Assembly: GCF_035046485.1 (NCBI RefSeq)
Contig: NC_085138.1
Span: forward strand, 65,402,580-65,466,579
Reading direction: 5' to 3'
Source of the DNA: Aedes albopictus
Lineage: Eukaryota > Arthropoda > Insecta > Diptera > Culicidae
Length of the DNA stretch: 64,000 nucleotides
In this document: piece by piece, positions 30,759 through 42,059 of the stretch
How the letters are laid out: each line of letters starts with the position of its first letter
How positions within the stretch are numbered: position 1 is the first letter of the stretch
Position numbers and translations under genes: made by a program
The notes under the pieces: model-generated
The model's input: only the letters and a program-made list of their open reading frames with translations
Told to the model about the DNA's origin: nothing
Databases searched by the model: none

Positions 30759-32096
30759 AGGTACCCCGGGGCAAGTGGGACCTAAAAAAACGCTAGTTTG
30801 ATTTTGTCAAGCCAAAAAACTCTTAACATAAATAATTTTATAATTCCAATGGTTTTAAAAGACATCGTTGGTATATTTCTTCTTATTAATGGGCATTAAA
30901 ACTGTATCAAATTTTTTATATTCTGTATATTAAGCATATAATAAAAAGTGGAACAGATTTTAATTTACACCGTATCATGGGGTAAGTGGGACCTATTCGA
31001 ATTTTTTGTACAAATGGCTTAATATAGTTGCTGCATACATGTAAGGAAGCAAAAAATATAAATATCTTTTGCGAATAACTATGTCTAGCGATTTATGCTG
31101 GAAAAGTTTTGTAGTATCGTGCAAAAATTACGTAACACATATAATAACGAACTACTGAGAAAAAATTTTAACTCTAGCAGCTCGTGCAAAATAAATTGAT
31201 TTTATTTATTCAAAAAGCGCCCTAAGGTGCCGAAAGATTTCCAAACTTGCTTTTCATATTACGTAGTTGATGAATCTCGCCAAAAGATTTTTCAAGATTT
31301 TCAGAAGTTATGTTTTTCCTTACACAATTTTACGATCATTGAATAAAGATTTTTAATCGTGAACTTTGAATAAGTCGTTTTCCATTTTTTTTTTCATACT
31401 TCATGGCCGGTTCCTTAACATTCAGAAAAACTCATTATGCAGCGAAAAACGAAAAAATAATAGAATTTGCTTGAACGAAAATATGAAAAATAGATGATTT
31501 CGAAAAAAGTATGATCCACCAAAGACTTTATCATTTTAAACAATAGCTTCATCATCAGAATAGAAGTAAGTAAGTATAATTCAACGATTGATTAGTTAAG
31601 GCGCCGATTTTACTTCACTTTTGTGTAAATTTCGACTTAGGCTGAAGAAAGCGAGATCAAACTATGAAACTGTGTTTGTTTACTCTCACAGGTCTCACTT
31701 GCCCCAGATGCTGAAATGCACTAGGACAAGTGAGAGCACCTAACTAAAGGTAATAAATGAAAATAAATTACAGCTTTTTCGCTTGAAACAATTTGCAAGC
31801 ACTCCAAATATTATCCTAAAACCGAAAAAGTTTTATTTTATTTGTTATTCTATTTTTAAACGACGAATGTAGTAGAGTAAGTTAATCTCTCTTAGTGAAT
31901 TAAAAATTGCATGTGAACAACAATCACATATATGGTCTCTTTATGGTGAGAACCATAACAATTTTTGAATTCAAAGTATCCGTTGGTATGATACCTATGT
32001 TTTCTATGAAGAATGTTTACCTTTAAACTAAAAAATTAAAAAGAAATTAGCTGTAGGTCTCACTTGCCCCGGATTCTCACTTGCCCCGGGGTACCT
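30759..32096. mobile_element. 1.34-kb element with AGGTACCCCGGGGCAAGTG TIRs, TA TSD
   Basis: The left end AGGTACCCCGGGGCAAGTGG and the right end CACTTGCCCCGGGGTACCT are complementary, flanked by TA at 30757-30758 and 32097-32098. The TIR motif recurs inside in shorter form (GGGGTAAGTGGGACC near 30979, CTCACTTGCCCCAG near 31689, CTCACTTGCCCCGG near 32058). The interior is AT-rich without transposase. Tc1/mariner-like, non-autonomous. Confidence 0.85.
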
Positions 32097-32232
32097 TATT
32101 CAATATTTTTAGATTTTTCAGGATTACTGCGGAAATTTCTGACTACCTTCCAAGATTTCTCCCTGGAATTATTTCTCATATTATAAATATACTATAGCTT
32201 TTTCCCCGGATAACTGCAAGAGATAGTCCAGG

Positions 32233-33407
32233 GGCCTGTAGCATAATGAAAATTTTACTAATAATATTAGTCTTGTAGCTTGTAACTTTTAATTTTCTGT
32301 TGCATAAATATACTACAAGTACAAGTTACAAGTCCAATACTACAAGTCGGATGGACTAATATTATTAGTAGAATTTACAAGTGTATGTTGCATAAACAAA
32401 CTACAAGTATAAAATATTAGCTATGACTTGTACTTTTGATTACAAGTCTCAAAGGTCTTGTAAAATAATTTACAAATTAGATTTAAAGTATTGCAGAAGT
32501 CATATTTAGTTTTGAATATATCGATTGACCATTTTGATGAACTCAAAAGATATTATTTATCTAACATGTCAACCTTAATTCCAGTTTTCGACGATTAAAT
32601 TTGGCAGTATGTATTCGAAACTCATTGAAGAGAAAATTGTGTTGATGTACACTTTGTATCCAAAATATAATTTCTGCTGAGTCTCTCAAGTTCTCCAAAG
32701 TTTCTACAATACCCATCTTTGATTGGAGGTTCTTGGTAAAGTTATGGTTATTATGGTCACTGCATAAGCACAGGTAAAGTTGCAGATGCGAAATAAATTT
32801 GAATAAATTGCTTGTATTGCGCATCATTAAGCTAATCAAGAGTTACAATATACATACACTAACTCGAATCGAGTTGCGACATATAAAAGTAGGTAAAAGC
32901 TCAATTTTTGCATCCCAGATCACTTGGGATTTTAACAAGAAGCATAATACATGTTGCTAAATCTTTATATATTGTTTTTCAACCATTACTATTAAATCTT
33001 TGGGACATTTTACTAAAAATCTAGGTACTTGCAGTGCCATACTTTGTAAAAAAAATATTTCGTCAGAGCGGCCGAAAATTATCCAAACAGCATATGCTTT
33101 TCTTCATCTATCGTATAAAGAATGCAAAACTTCGGAATAAATGAAGTTATTTCCGGATGTTACGCGGAAAATGCAGAATATAAACAAACATCAACTGCCA
33201 TTTCAAATTAATAGTGAACTGTCGGATGAATTTTGACAGGTAAATGAACCAAAACAACTTGTATTTTCATGGTCACTAATATTACAAGTGCTAATAATAT
33301 TAGTGGAAAATTGAGCCTTTATGCAACACAAATTATTAGCACTTGTAATATTAGTACTTGTAACTTGTAACTTGTAGCTAATATTATTAGCCCGATTATG
33401 CTACAGG
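32233..33407. mobile_element. 1.2-kb inverted-repeat element rich in ACTTGTA/TACAAGT
   Basis: The ends CCTGTAGCATAATGAAAAT and ATTATGCTACAGG are complementary, followed on both sides by CTAATAATATTAG and clusters of CTTGTAACTTGTA/TACAAGT direct and inverted copies. GTCCAGG flanks both ends (32226-32232, 33408-33414), extended by A/G to an imperfect 8 bp, which would suit a hAT-type insertion, but the exact terminus is ambiguous. No coding potential. Confidence 0.72.
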
Positions 33408-33825
33408 GTCCAGGACGTTCATTTGGAGTTCTACCGAAAGCAGAAAACAACTCAAAGAAAAACCCGCTAGAAATTTAGTGGAAAACTCAGAATTAAATCT
33501 CACGAGGAACTCCTGGCGAAATACAGAGAGAAGTAACTGTTTAATTAATCATTCAATCAATTTGGAAGCATGAGAATGCATGTGCATACAATTCGTAGTT
33601 GCTAATCCTTTACAAAGTCATCTGCGGAGATCTGTCAAAACACACGTTTTTTTTAATAATTTCAGTATTACTACTCCATCATTAGCAATTTCTGGAGATA
33701 CCTACTACAGAATTAGTAAATATTACGTTTATTTATACCGAATACGCTCTTTGTATTACAATTAAAAGTTTTTTATTCATACCAATATGTCCCACAAGTA
33801 GTTTTACTATCACCACTACTGTTGG

Positions 33826-33912
33826 GTGCAGCATAGTTGTCCAATGTTACTTTTTGACGATTTTGTATATGTAAAAATAGGCCAAATGGCCGATTTTTAC
33901 ATATAGGTACTT
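33826..33912 (+). repeat. Dispersed repeat fragment with a small palindrome
   Basis: Shares CATAGTTGTCC and TTTTTGACGATTT with 9298-9365, then adds a near-palindrome TGTAAAAATAGGCC / GGCCGATTTTTACA centred at about 33885. Parent element unknown. Confidence 0.5.
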
Positions 33913-33929
33913 TCAGCAGCAACTTTTGG

Positions 33930-34262
33930 TTAGAATAAGCGCTGAGGAGTGGTGAATTAAAAATAATGAACTAGGAGTGTTGATGAGTAATGAGTTTGAA
34001 GGAGTGACCTGGGAAAAGAAAGAAAAGATGGGTGAGTGAGGAGGGAAAAGTGAGAAATTAGGAATGAACAGAGAAATATAAAAAGTGATCAGGGAGGACT
34101 GTGCAGTGGAGAGTGTGCAGTAAGCAATGGGAAAAAAATGTAGAGTAGTGATAAGTGGGCAGTAAAATGTGATAAGCATAGAGTGAGAAAGGAGAAGTGT
34201 AACGAGCAAAAGTGGAAAGTGACAAGGAGGAGTGAGTGTTGAAAAGTTAGGAGTGAGGAGTT
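33930..34262 (+). repeat. Strand-asymmetric purine-rich tract
   Basis: About 330 bp in which the plus strand is almost free of C and built from loose variants of GAGTGAGGAG, AGTGATAAG and AGTGAGAAA. The minus strand therefore shows a fake hydrophobic open frame of 98 codons. It looks like a decayed short-unit satellite of roughly 10-15 bp. Such tracts can form triplexes or R-loops; that is inference. Confidence 0.65.
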
Positions 34263-34460
34263 AGACATATTTTGCAGTCAACCGTAACAGATCAATAAAA
34301 AAGCTCACAAGATATAGTATTGACATGATGTATAATCTCTCAGCATTCAAATAACATATCGGTGGTGGACACATCAGCTACTTTGGAGCATCTCTGCATT
34401 TACTTCTCAATAATATAAAAAAGATCGTTTATCTGGATATGAAATAGTTTATTAGAAGTA

Positions 34461-34740
34461 CACTACCCACCAATAATATGAAATCGTTGCAATACTCAGT
34501 ATTGCAGCACCCAAAAAGTTTGGCATCACCCAAAATAAGGAGGAAAAATAGAGTAAACCTAGAACCAATTAGGTTGTGAGTACGAGTTGCATTTTAAAAG
34601 AGAATCAGGGGGGTCATCAATGATTTATGCCTCAGAGACCTAAAATAATCACATTTTAGGGTGATGCAAAACTTTTTTGGGTGCTGCAATATTCGGTATG
34701 AGTGTTGCAATATGCGATTCCATATTTATGGCGGGTAGTG
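34461..34740. mobile_element. 280-bp MITE with CACTACCCRCCA TIRs, TA TSD
   Basis: Left CACTACCCACCAATAATATG, right CATATTTATGGCGGGTAGTG. Complementarity continues through TATTGCAGCACCCAAAAA and its partner, giving arms of about 75 bp. TA flanks both sides (34459-34460, 34741-34742). Tc1/mariner-like MITE, non-coding. Confidence 0.86.
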
Positions 34741-34973
34741 TATATGCATCGTTTCAGTTTTTTTATATTTATGTGTATTGCATGAGTATTCTCCTGAAAT
34801 CCTATGATTTATTCATGTACTTCAAAAAATCCATGATTCCAAGAATGTCTTGGAGAATCTTTGAGAATCTTAGACGTTCTCCGGGAATCATAATAGCATC
34901 CGTAAAATTTAACATTGCACAGTTTGTTATGAAAAAAATGACATGCAGATCAGCTTATGATGTAAACTGAACA

Positions 34974-35193
34974 GTGCTGAAAATGTCATTTCAGTGAATA
35001 TCAATCGTCATTTTTCGAAGGTAGTCCGTGACATTTATCTTAGATATTCGAAAAAAACGATTTTTCCGTGACTTTTTGTAGAACTGGTCTAGCGGCACAA
35101 GTTTCTCTTATACCATATGTATTCTCAGGTTCAGTTTCTAAAATGAGCTGCAGGGGGTTGAATTTAGATACGTCGAAATGACATTTTCAGCAC
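34974..35193. repeat. Perfect 19-bp inverted repeat, 220 bp overall
   Basis: GTGCTGAAAATGTCATTTC at 34974-34992 and its exact complement at 35175-35193 enclose about 180 bp. Nearby, AGCTTATG-TG-AAACT and ACAGCTTATGCTGAAAACT are diverged copies of one motif. Probably the core of a decayed MITE whose outer ends are unclear. Confidence 0.5.
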
Positions 35194-35646
35194 AAAAACT
35201 GAAACATAGGACAGCTTATGCTGAAAACTCTACATAGGACAATGTGATCTGTGTGACATAGGACGGGACAGCTTACGCTGATAAAATCATGAAAATCACT
35301 AAATTTATCGGCATTACAGTCCCACTACAGTTTTTCTTTAAGGAGTTATAGCAAATGCAATGTTTATGATATTTTTTCCATACTTTAATGATGACTAATA
35401 GGACACAATCGGTGAAGTACTAGATTTGAATGATGAGATGTATAATTCTCCATTTCAATAACAAAGGTATCCGAGCATTAAGTTAAAAAACACAAAAAAT
35501 ATAAACCAAAAAAAAAACAAAGCTATTCAAAGTTTAGCTCAAAACGCAGTTCCACACTGAGTCCCATTTTTCAAGTTTGCTTTAAAACCAATCGTAGGCT
35601 GATCTTGCACACTTAATTTGGAATACCGTATTCGGTAAATGTTTAA

Positions 35647-35778
35647 CGAAAATAGAACAGCTGTATACAGCTATACTGCATTGTTTACCTTTTGCACCAG
35701 GTTTTGACAGTTGGTGTACTGAGCATCAGTAAAATCGATTACCGAAGCTACCGAAATAGTTCTGCTGTTCTGTTTTCG
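35647..35778. repeat. Small inverted-repeat element, CGAAAATAGAACAG ends
   Basis: CGAAAATAGAACAG at the left is nearly complementary to CTGTTCTGTTTTCG at the right. Probably a short MITE; the TSD is not clear. Confidence 0.45.
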
Positions 35779-35888
35779 TCAAAAAAGTGCTGAACAGGCA
35801 ATTCAGGATTGAGTGTGTGGTTAAATCACAGACAAACAGACAAGTTACTTGGAACAAATGACGATTATAATCATTGTTACGGAAACAT

Positions 35889-36211
35889 TCCCGTGTAGAG
35901 GAAAAGAGCTCAATAATAGCATATATTGATATTGAGATCAAAATGTGATATTGGTTTGATTGATATAAGAGATAAAAGATCTGAAAATAAAATCTAAAAT
36001 TTACTCCTGGAATATCAACATTAGATCAGAATTAGATCTTGTAAGATCTAACCAATAGCAGCAAGCTATTCGTTTGATCTTGAAATATCAAATTTTGATA
36101 TTGTTCAGATGTTCCAGGAACATTTTTCAGATATTATTTTCAGATCTTTTATCTCTTATATCAATCAAACCAATATCACATTTTGATCGTCAGTATTTCA
36201 CCTCTACCCGG
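35889..36211. mobile_element. MITE with a perfect 55-bp inner inverted repeat
   Basis: 35936-35990 (starting GATCAAAATGTGATATTGGT) and 36134-36188 are exact reverse complements over 55 bp. Outer ends CCCGTGTAGAGG and CCTCTACCCGGG are also complementary. A related end (GACCTCTTCCCGGG) with ATCAATCAAACCAATA occurs at 50616-50655. TSD unresolved. Confidence 0.72.
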
Positions 36212-36790
36212 GTTATCATCCATTGCTGGTGCTGCGACGGTATTTTGGTGAAACTGGCAATTGTATTGTCTAAGAGGAATTAAATGTAAGTACTAAGATT
36301 GTTAAATAATTTAGTGTTAAGTTGTGCGTTGAGTTGGAGAGTTCGTTAGAGGTTAATAAACTATCATGTAAGTTAATTTTAGGTAGAACCAATGTAAATT
36401 ATTCAAATAAATTGTGTTCTTTAGTGAATAAAATATTCCTTTTTTCTATAGCCTAATCGAAAGAGCTGAATATAATGTGATATTGTTGCATTCCAATGCC
36501 TTTATTTTGTGGTTAAAATAACAAAACCGTTTTAATTTTCGTGGATAGAATGACAGTTCAATCGATAAAATGACAGTTCAACCAGAACAAAAAAAAATTC
36601 GCCATACAAATTTAAAATGCATTTTAAAAATAGTTCCCGGACTCCAAAAAATATGAAATATTGGATTTTGACTAATTTTTGGGCAGAGATTCCGATTATG
36701 AAATAACCCGGATACCTCTAAAGAACCCAATTATACTTAATTGTGAACTTTTAGGGGCTACGCAGTCTTTATTTTCAAAATGGGTTTATT
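36212..36790. other. AT-rich stretch with several AATAAA-like motifs
   Basis: Contains TTAATAAACT, AAATAAATTG and GAATAAAATA within 36350-36440, which resembles a 3' end, and a duplicated AATGACAGTTCAA motif at 36549-36580. No coding frame precedes it, so a 3' UTR call is not supported. Confidence 0.3.
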
Positions 36791-36795
36791 ATTTA

Positions 36796-37887
36796 CCGTA
36801 TGCGTGATAATGTTTGCACCATCGTTAAATAAAATTCCAGTTTTACTTGTGAAGACAATGTATTGGTTTCATTTGCAGGCATTTAAGCTATAACTCATAT
36901 CATAGTAGGCTGTGAATAAAAAGTGTTGATTTTCTTAGTTTAACACTTGCATAATGACTAAGTGGCAACCAAGCTCGTGATTTGTCCACGCGCAAATGTC
37001 GAAAAGTATTCGTGGTAGTGTCAAAGTCAAGATTAACAATATATGAATTTATTTTTTTATTTTGACATTGCCTATGGTGTAGACATTGACACACAAACAA
37101 AAGTTATAATAACTATTGATTCTGGAATTTGGTACGAATCGATAGTTTTTCGGAAATCGGAAAAAACGGAGTTTGCGTTCGGGCAAATTCAAGACTTTCT
37201 TATATGGCGCTACTCGTAGCTCCTGGATGCCATTGGTAATAATGTAATTTTTTTTTTCTATGGTCGAAGGATCATAAAGGCCACCGTAATTTTCCTTTTC
37301 GATATGCCATGCCGTTAAGCCGCTGATTTCGCGTTTCTTTGCCATTTTTCTCCTTGAGCGCATATAATTCACCCAAATCTTATTTTTGGTGGCAGCGATA
37401 GCTTTCTTAATCCATGTTAACCTTGGACGACCGGTGGACACCTTCAGGAATAGTTGCCCTTGCTTTTTTTCGGTCTAAGACTGTTTTACGGTTCTCCTGA
37501 ACACTCCTGAAATGATGATTAACCTGGGCTTGTTAGGGGAATATCTGTAAATAAAAAGAAAATCGGGTTAAGTACGGTTCCTTTGAATTCCACTAAGAAT
37601 TTGCATCCTTTGACAGATACGTATTTCGACCTCAACTGTAAGGTCGTCTTCAGTGTCTTGTACTTGACTCGACTCTTTTTTAACATTTGCGCGTGGACAA
37701 GTCCCGACTACCGCTGCTACCCCTTCATGGTGCAAATTTTAAACTTAAGAAATCGGATTTTTTTACCCGCAACCTACTGTGATATGAGTTAGAGGTTACG
37801 TGCATGCAATAAAAACCAAGACATTGTGTGTACAGGTGATATGAGTACCTTATTTGTACGATGGTGCAAACATTATCACGCATACGG
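36796..37887. mobile_element. 1.1-kb element with CCGTATGCGTGATAATG TIRs, TA flanks
   Basis: The first 30 bp (CCGTATGCGTGATAATGTTT onward) are a perfect complement of the last 30, and weaker pairing continues to about 140 bp (TAACTCATATCA, AGTAGG-TG-G). TA flanks both sides (36794-36795, 37888-37889). The interior has a 130-codon minus-strand frame (37049-37441) of unknown nature and a hammerhead-like motif. It may be a TA-type DNA element, or two inverted terminal repeats of a Penelope-like element, since a second hammerhead-like motif abuts its right edge. Confidence 0.68.
37621..37654 (-). ncRNA. Hammerhead-ribozyme-like motif (degenerate)
   Basis: On the minus strand CTGAAGA is followed by C, then GACC, a ten-base loop, GGTC and GAAAT. 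CUGANGA plus GAAA around a hairpin is the hammerhead core. The single extra base between the first core block and stem II would be non-canonical, so activity is doubtful. Hammerheads of this look are known in Penelope-like retroelements. Confidence 0.42.
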
Positions 37888-37889
37888 TA

Positions 37890-37930
37890 CCCAACGTTTT
37901 GGCACTTAGGGATGGTGCCTTCATCAGGGG
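37890..37930 (-). ncRNA. Hammerhead-ribozyme-like motif with intact stem II
   Basis: The minus strand reads CCCTGATGA, A, GGCAC, a nine-base loop, GTGCC, then AAAACGTT. The CUGAUGA block and a perfect five-pair stem II are present; the expected GAAAC is AAAAC, a change at an essential guanosine, so this copy is likely inactive. It directly abuts the right TIR of 36796-37887. Confidence 0.45.
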
Positions 37931-38590
37931 GAACTGGAATTGATTTTATTGATTAAGTGTATCTTAACTAATTGTGTTTGACTAACAATAATTATTGTTA
38001 TAATGTTCTCGATTTGTCTCTAGTGTTTTGGCTTACTATTACTGTCTTGACTATAATTGTTTGGTACATGCTGGGGGGTAGATTTGTCTGGTTAGTTATT
38101 ATGAAATTTTGCATGTCCGTTTTTTGTTGGTAAACAATTCTTACACTTAATAACACTACGGTAAACTTTGGTGGACTATTTGCAAATGGCGTAGTTCTTC
38201 TTATGTACATATTATGATTCAGTCTATTTTTAAAAAGACTGCGCAGACACTAATAGTTCACATTTAAAATTTTTAGTCGATCCACACAAGCAATTACACT
38301 TAATATAGCGTTGTGACTGCCGTGAAATACGCTGCTTTCAGTATGAGTTTCATTGATCCAGAAGAAACTCGCACCAACAGCTGTGATTTGCAAACCGCTG
38401 AATAGATGGCGGTAGTGAGCAAACGTCAAATAGAGGCAAAAACGATAAGAGTACCGTCAGCGAGCGATTGACAACTACATAATATTTAGCTGGCCGTAAA
38501 CAGGGGAACGATGAGGAGTAAGTAGAGTGAGACGTCTTTTTGTCTGTGGTTAAATCTATCATATGCAAATAAAAATGTGCTAAAATCCTG
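37931..38590 (-). other. Possible retroelement remnant, unassigned
   Basis: The minus-strand text leading into the hammerhead-like motif contains broken short frames. In a Penelope-like element the coding C-terminus would lie here, but I cannot identify a GIY-YIG motif. Left unassigned. Confidence 0.25.
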
Positions 38591-38824
38591 AAAGATTAAT
38601 CAATGAACAGTCATCAAAAGAAATATTTCAATTGCCCAATATCTGCGAAATTAGTAATTCAACGCCGCAGCCCACTCATCGAAATTATGAAACTGCGCCC
38701 AAATTTGCGATTCGCTCATCGCGATCGCTCGCTTGCCTACGCATCAATTGTTGAGCAATCCGGCGCGAAAATACCCCACACACCGAAATTGCAAAATACA
38801 ACTCCTCTAACGTAACACCTCTCT

Positions 38825-39600
38825 CTCTTGAGATCGGTAGTGCGGTGCCGGATGACCAGCCAGCATCCGCGGCGAAATGTCGCACAATATCCGAGTACCC
38901 CCCATGCCCCCGCACCTCACCGCAACCAACCCATCCAACGATCGAGTTCCAGCACTGCAGAGGAAAGTTACTCCACCGCTCGATCACCGACCGACCAACC
39001 GACCACCTTCCAGAAAACTTTCTCGGCGCAACATTACACGATTTATCAGTGCACAAACATCGCCGTCCGTGGTGGTGGCGGCGATCATCATCATCATCAT
39101 CATCGGCGTCCTCGTCGTCGTCATCGATCGCCGCCGAAGTCGGTTGAGTCACTCACCCGAACGGGGGGATCTTCGGGCCGTCCCGAAGCAAAGCCGAACG
39201 GTGGAATGAAAGTGATAACGCCACCCCCCTCGTACCCAAGGACCCGGGTGGAATTTCCGAGTGACCTTCGCTTCGGCACGTCGATGTGAGTGCGTGAGTC
39301 ACTCGGACCCGGAGCCGGAGCTCGATCGCGTGAGTTCGAAGATCCGTTTACGCAACCGCGGCGAGCCTCGTGAGAGCACACGGTTGGGCCCGGATGTTAC
39401 GGCGCTCGCTGCTCCGCAGCAGCGCAAAAGCCTTCTTCGATCTCCTCGATCGCTCAGTGGGTTGCGCTTGGCATGGTGCGGTGCCGAGGCGGATCACGAT
39501 CCACGATCAGCGTCGTTGCGCGGCGCGCGCGCGCGCGAGAGTGTGAAAGAAAAGAAAGTGGGAGAGCAACCTGAAGGCCAACCGCGCCGAGGTACGGACC
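38825..39600. promoter_or_regulatory. CpG-rich block, probable promoter/5' region of a host gene
   Basis: This is the most G+C- and CpG-rich stretch of the window, after tens of kilobases of AT-rich repeats. It contains triplet runs, a GCGCGCGCGCGCG tract (about 39519-39537), and overlapping open frames on both strands that reflect the lack of A/T stops rather than coding. It stands just upstream of UTR-like text ending in a splice donor. Promoter identity is inferred from composition and position only. Confidence 0.45.
39082..39130 (+). repeat. (ATC)n/(GTC)n triplet microsatellite
   Basis: GATCATCATCATCATCATCA followed by CGGCGTCCTCGTCGTCGTCA: two adjoining triplet runs inside the CpG-rich block. 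Likely length-variable between strains. Confidence 0.85.
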
Positions 39601-39960
39601 AAATCGCCGTACACATCGTTTAGTTTGGAAGTATTTTTTAACACTGACGGTTGAGCTCTCGCAGAGCGCAGGCATAATTTCCTTTAGGCGCGTTTGGAGC
39701 CCCAAGACGTGTGCGGGTTTTAGTCATTTCGCCACGAGCAGCAGCGATCGGTTGTAGTTTTTCGGGGGAAAACGGTTCACGGCGGCACGGAGACAGTGTG
39801 CGCGAAACATTTTCGAGTCTGCTAGTTCAGTAATCGAACAGATTGTGCCGCATTCGGGTGGATTTTGAATTGGTCTCGAATTATTATAACGTGTCGCAGT
39901 TTATTGGCCGGTCGGTCGTACATAGTGAACGAGTGCGTTGATTGCAAGTGATACTACTGT
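39600..39960 (+). other. Candidate 5' UTR exon ending at a GTAAGT donor
   Basis: UTR-like, G+C-moderate text ends ACTACTGT followed by GTAAGTTTCTTC at 39961, a strong 5' splice site. An initiator-like TCATTT lies at 39724-39729 and a TCAGTA at 39827-39832; no TATA box is clear. There is no long open frame. The 3' boundary is the best supported part; the transcription start is a guess. Confidence 0.4.
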
Positions 39961-40499
39961 GTAAGTTTCTTCTGAAGTTCTTTAGGGTTTTTTGGAGAAG
40001 TTGTGTTTTCAAATAAAATAATCATGATTTGTTGAAATTAGTTGGTAATATTTTAAGATAGTTTGGAATCGTGAGGTCCTGCGCCAGGAAATCACTTTAC
40101 CAATTGGTAAAATGTTACAACAATTTCCATTGAAGTTGTGTCAATACTTCGGAATATCCGGAACTGGCTTCGTCGACCATCCCGTAGGAACTCGATCATG
40201 TGGCAAAGCTGTAGATCGTTACGAATATGCAACCACGTGAAGCATTAGGAAACCAACTAAATGTAGCGATTTCTCCGCATAAATTGGAGTGAAACATTTC
40301 TCTGGAAAAGGTGTGAATATCTAACTCACGGGGAAGACGCCCGGAAGTAGGCTAATCAAGCTATTCTTCCCAAATGTTTCCTTCTCTACTACGGAATGCA
40401 GGGGAATGCATCGTAATGGATACCCAAAAAAAAATGTAGATCGTTCTCCAAATAGACGTGTGAAGTGCTCTAATAGGAAGATAATTACAAATCAAACAA

Positions 40500-41160
40500 C
40501 AATTTTCGGATTCGAAACATGAAATCGAAGAATATAAACCGCGGATACGTTAACACAGGTGGAATTAAGAAGTACAAAAAACAACCCGCGAGAAGAACAC
40601 GCGAAAATCAAAGTGAAGCGTAAGGTGAAAAACGGCAAATTTCGGGTTTTACGGTTTTCTACTCGTCGTCTTTAATCGCCGCTGCTAGCCAGCAGCCCCA
40701 GTGTGAGGAACCTGAATTATTTATAAGAGATTATCGAGAGCCGTGGCTCCCCCTTGGGGAGAGCTTACGATTATCCGGTGTTGTTGGCCAGTACTGGCCG
40801 TAGTGACCCATATACGTCCATCGGGAAGGAAGACGATGCAAGTGCACAAGAAGAAACCGACCTGTACATAGTTGTTGTGCCTAGCGATGCGTAACTACTC
40901 GATCCAAGTGTGCCGGAGAAACTTACGTCGGACCACGTGGTGTTGCCGCGAATTAGGACACCAGAAGAAACCCACGTGCAAAACAGTTTTTAACCCCACT
41001 GGATAACTTTAATGTGAACAAGGATTTCAGCTGATGAACAAGTGACACGTTAACCGCAAGCTGAAGCGGTGAAAGTGATCGTCGACGACCGCCGTGGTGA
41101 TCCAGTCCAACCGTAGTGTAGTGACAAATGAGCTTGCTTGCTCGTTTGCTTGGGAGATCC
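40500..41160 (+). other. Candidate 5' exon with start codon at 41128 and GTGAGT donor
   Basis: Moderately G+C-rich text without repeats, dense in GTGAAAGTG/AAGTGC motifs common in insect 5' UTRs. ATG at 41128 sits in GTGACAAATGAG, a good insect start context, and opens MSLLARLLGRS before a GTGAGT at 41161. If unspliced the frame continues to 41415 (95 codons) with no domain I know. An 11-residue N-terminus does not identify the gene. Alternative: a long untranslated exon or unspliced RNA. Confidence 0.33.
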
Positions 41161-41415
41161 GTGAGTGTGTGTGGCCCGCAAAGATTTCCTTCGGGGCGCG
41201 CTAGTGAAAGTGAAAACGGCGCAAACGAGAAAGACTGGATCGCTGTGTCAGTCGACCATGGGTGCAAGTCGACGGACAGGTTGAAGGAACAATGTGAAGA
41301 CTCTCCCATCTCGGCGGAAGAGCGAACTTTGTGTGCCCATAGCGTAGTGAAGCGGCCCAGGCGGCGCACACAGTCATTGGCATGCAAATTGCGGATACAA
41401 GCCACAAGTGGATGA

Positions 41416-42055
41416 GTACCATTACTGGGAGATGCGATATTCGGGGAAAAAATGGAGATAATTCTGGGGGAGTTTGTGGTTTGAGCGCTTTCTGATTGAT
41501 GTTTGGCAAACAAGTTGCTATTGTGGTGTGAGGTGGGTTTTTGTGATGCTGAGTGTTCTCCAGTTTACTATTGTTTGGAGAAATGTTCGAACACAAGGTT
41601 GTATGTGGATAACATGGAAAAGTGATGAAAGGCTGTTTGGTGGGTTGTTGTTTGGCTGAAAAGATTTCGGAAGGCCATTTGACAGATGCCGTATAAAACA
41701 TAAATCATTCAGTGCCCGACTGTTGAATGTAAAATCATCCGCTTTCTCGCAGTCTCACACTCCACGGAAAGTTTATTGTTTTGAAAGTGTTGATGCATAC
41801 CGGTAATCGTCAGTGAAATTCTGTAATATGGAAAATCCTGATCTCATTATACTGAACTAAAGGAATTTCTTATATTAGACAGATAAGATAGAAAAACTCA
41901 TGTCGTTTGAGGGCTTTCAGTGGAATTTTTGTTGATATGCATGAGGAATCCTAAACGAAAGCTTTCAAAAATTCTTTTGGAATACGTCTACAAATATTAA
42001 AACAAAACTCAACATTTAAACACAAAATATGTGTCAAAAGCATGTGGGATTGCCC
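41416..42055. other. Unassigned DNA after the candidate exon
   Basis: Composition falls back to AT-rich. No supported feature; presumably intron if the gene model is right. Confidence 0.35.
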
Positions 42056-42059
42056 GCAC

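Noticed and set aside
36350..36440. Clustered AATAAA-like motifs as a gene 3' end
   Set aside because: No coding sequence or exon-like text precedes them; AT-rich DNA gives such motifs by chance.
37049..37441. 130-codon minus-strand frame inside the TIR element
   Set aside because: Basic and lysine-rich but without transposase or GIY-YIG motifs that I can recognise; not called as a gene.
38685..39623. Overlapping frames of 100-155 codons on both strands in the CpG-rich block
   Set aside because: Several frames are open at once because A/T-rich stop codons are scarce; poly-Asp and poly-His/Ile stretches come from the triplet microsatellite.
40953..41701. Minus-strand frames of 166 and 186 codons opposite the candidate exon
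   Set aside because: They overlap in two frames on the same strand and show no domain; the plus-strand UTR-like features explain the region better.
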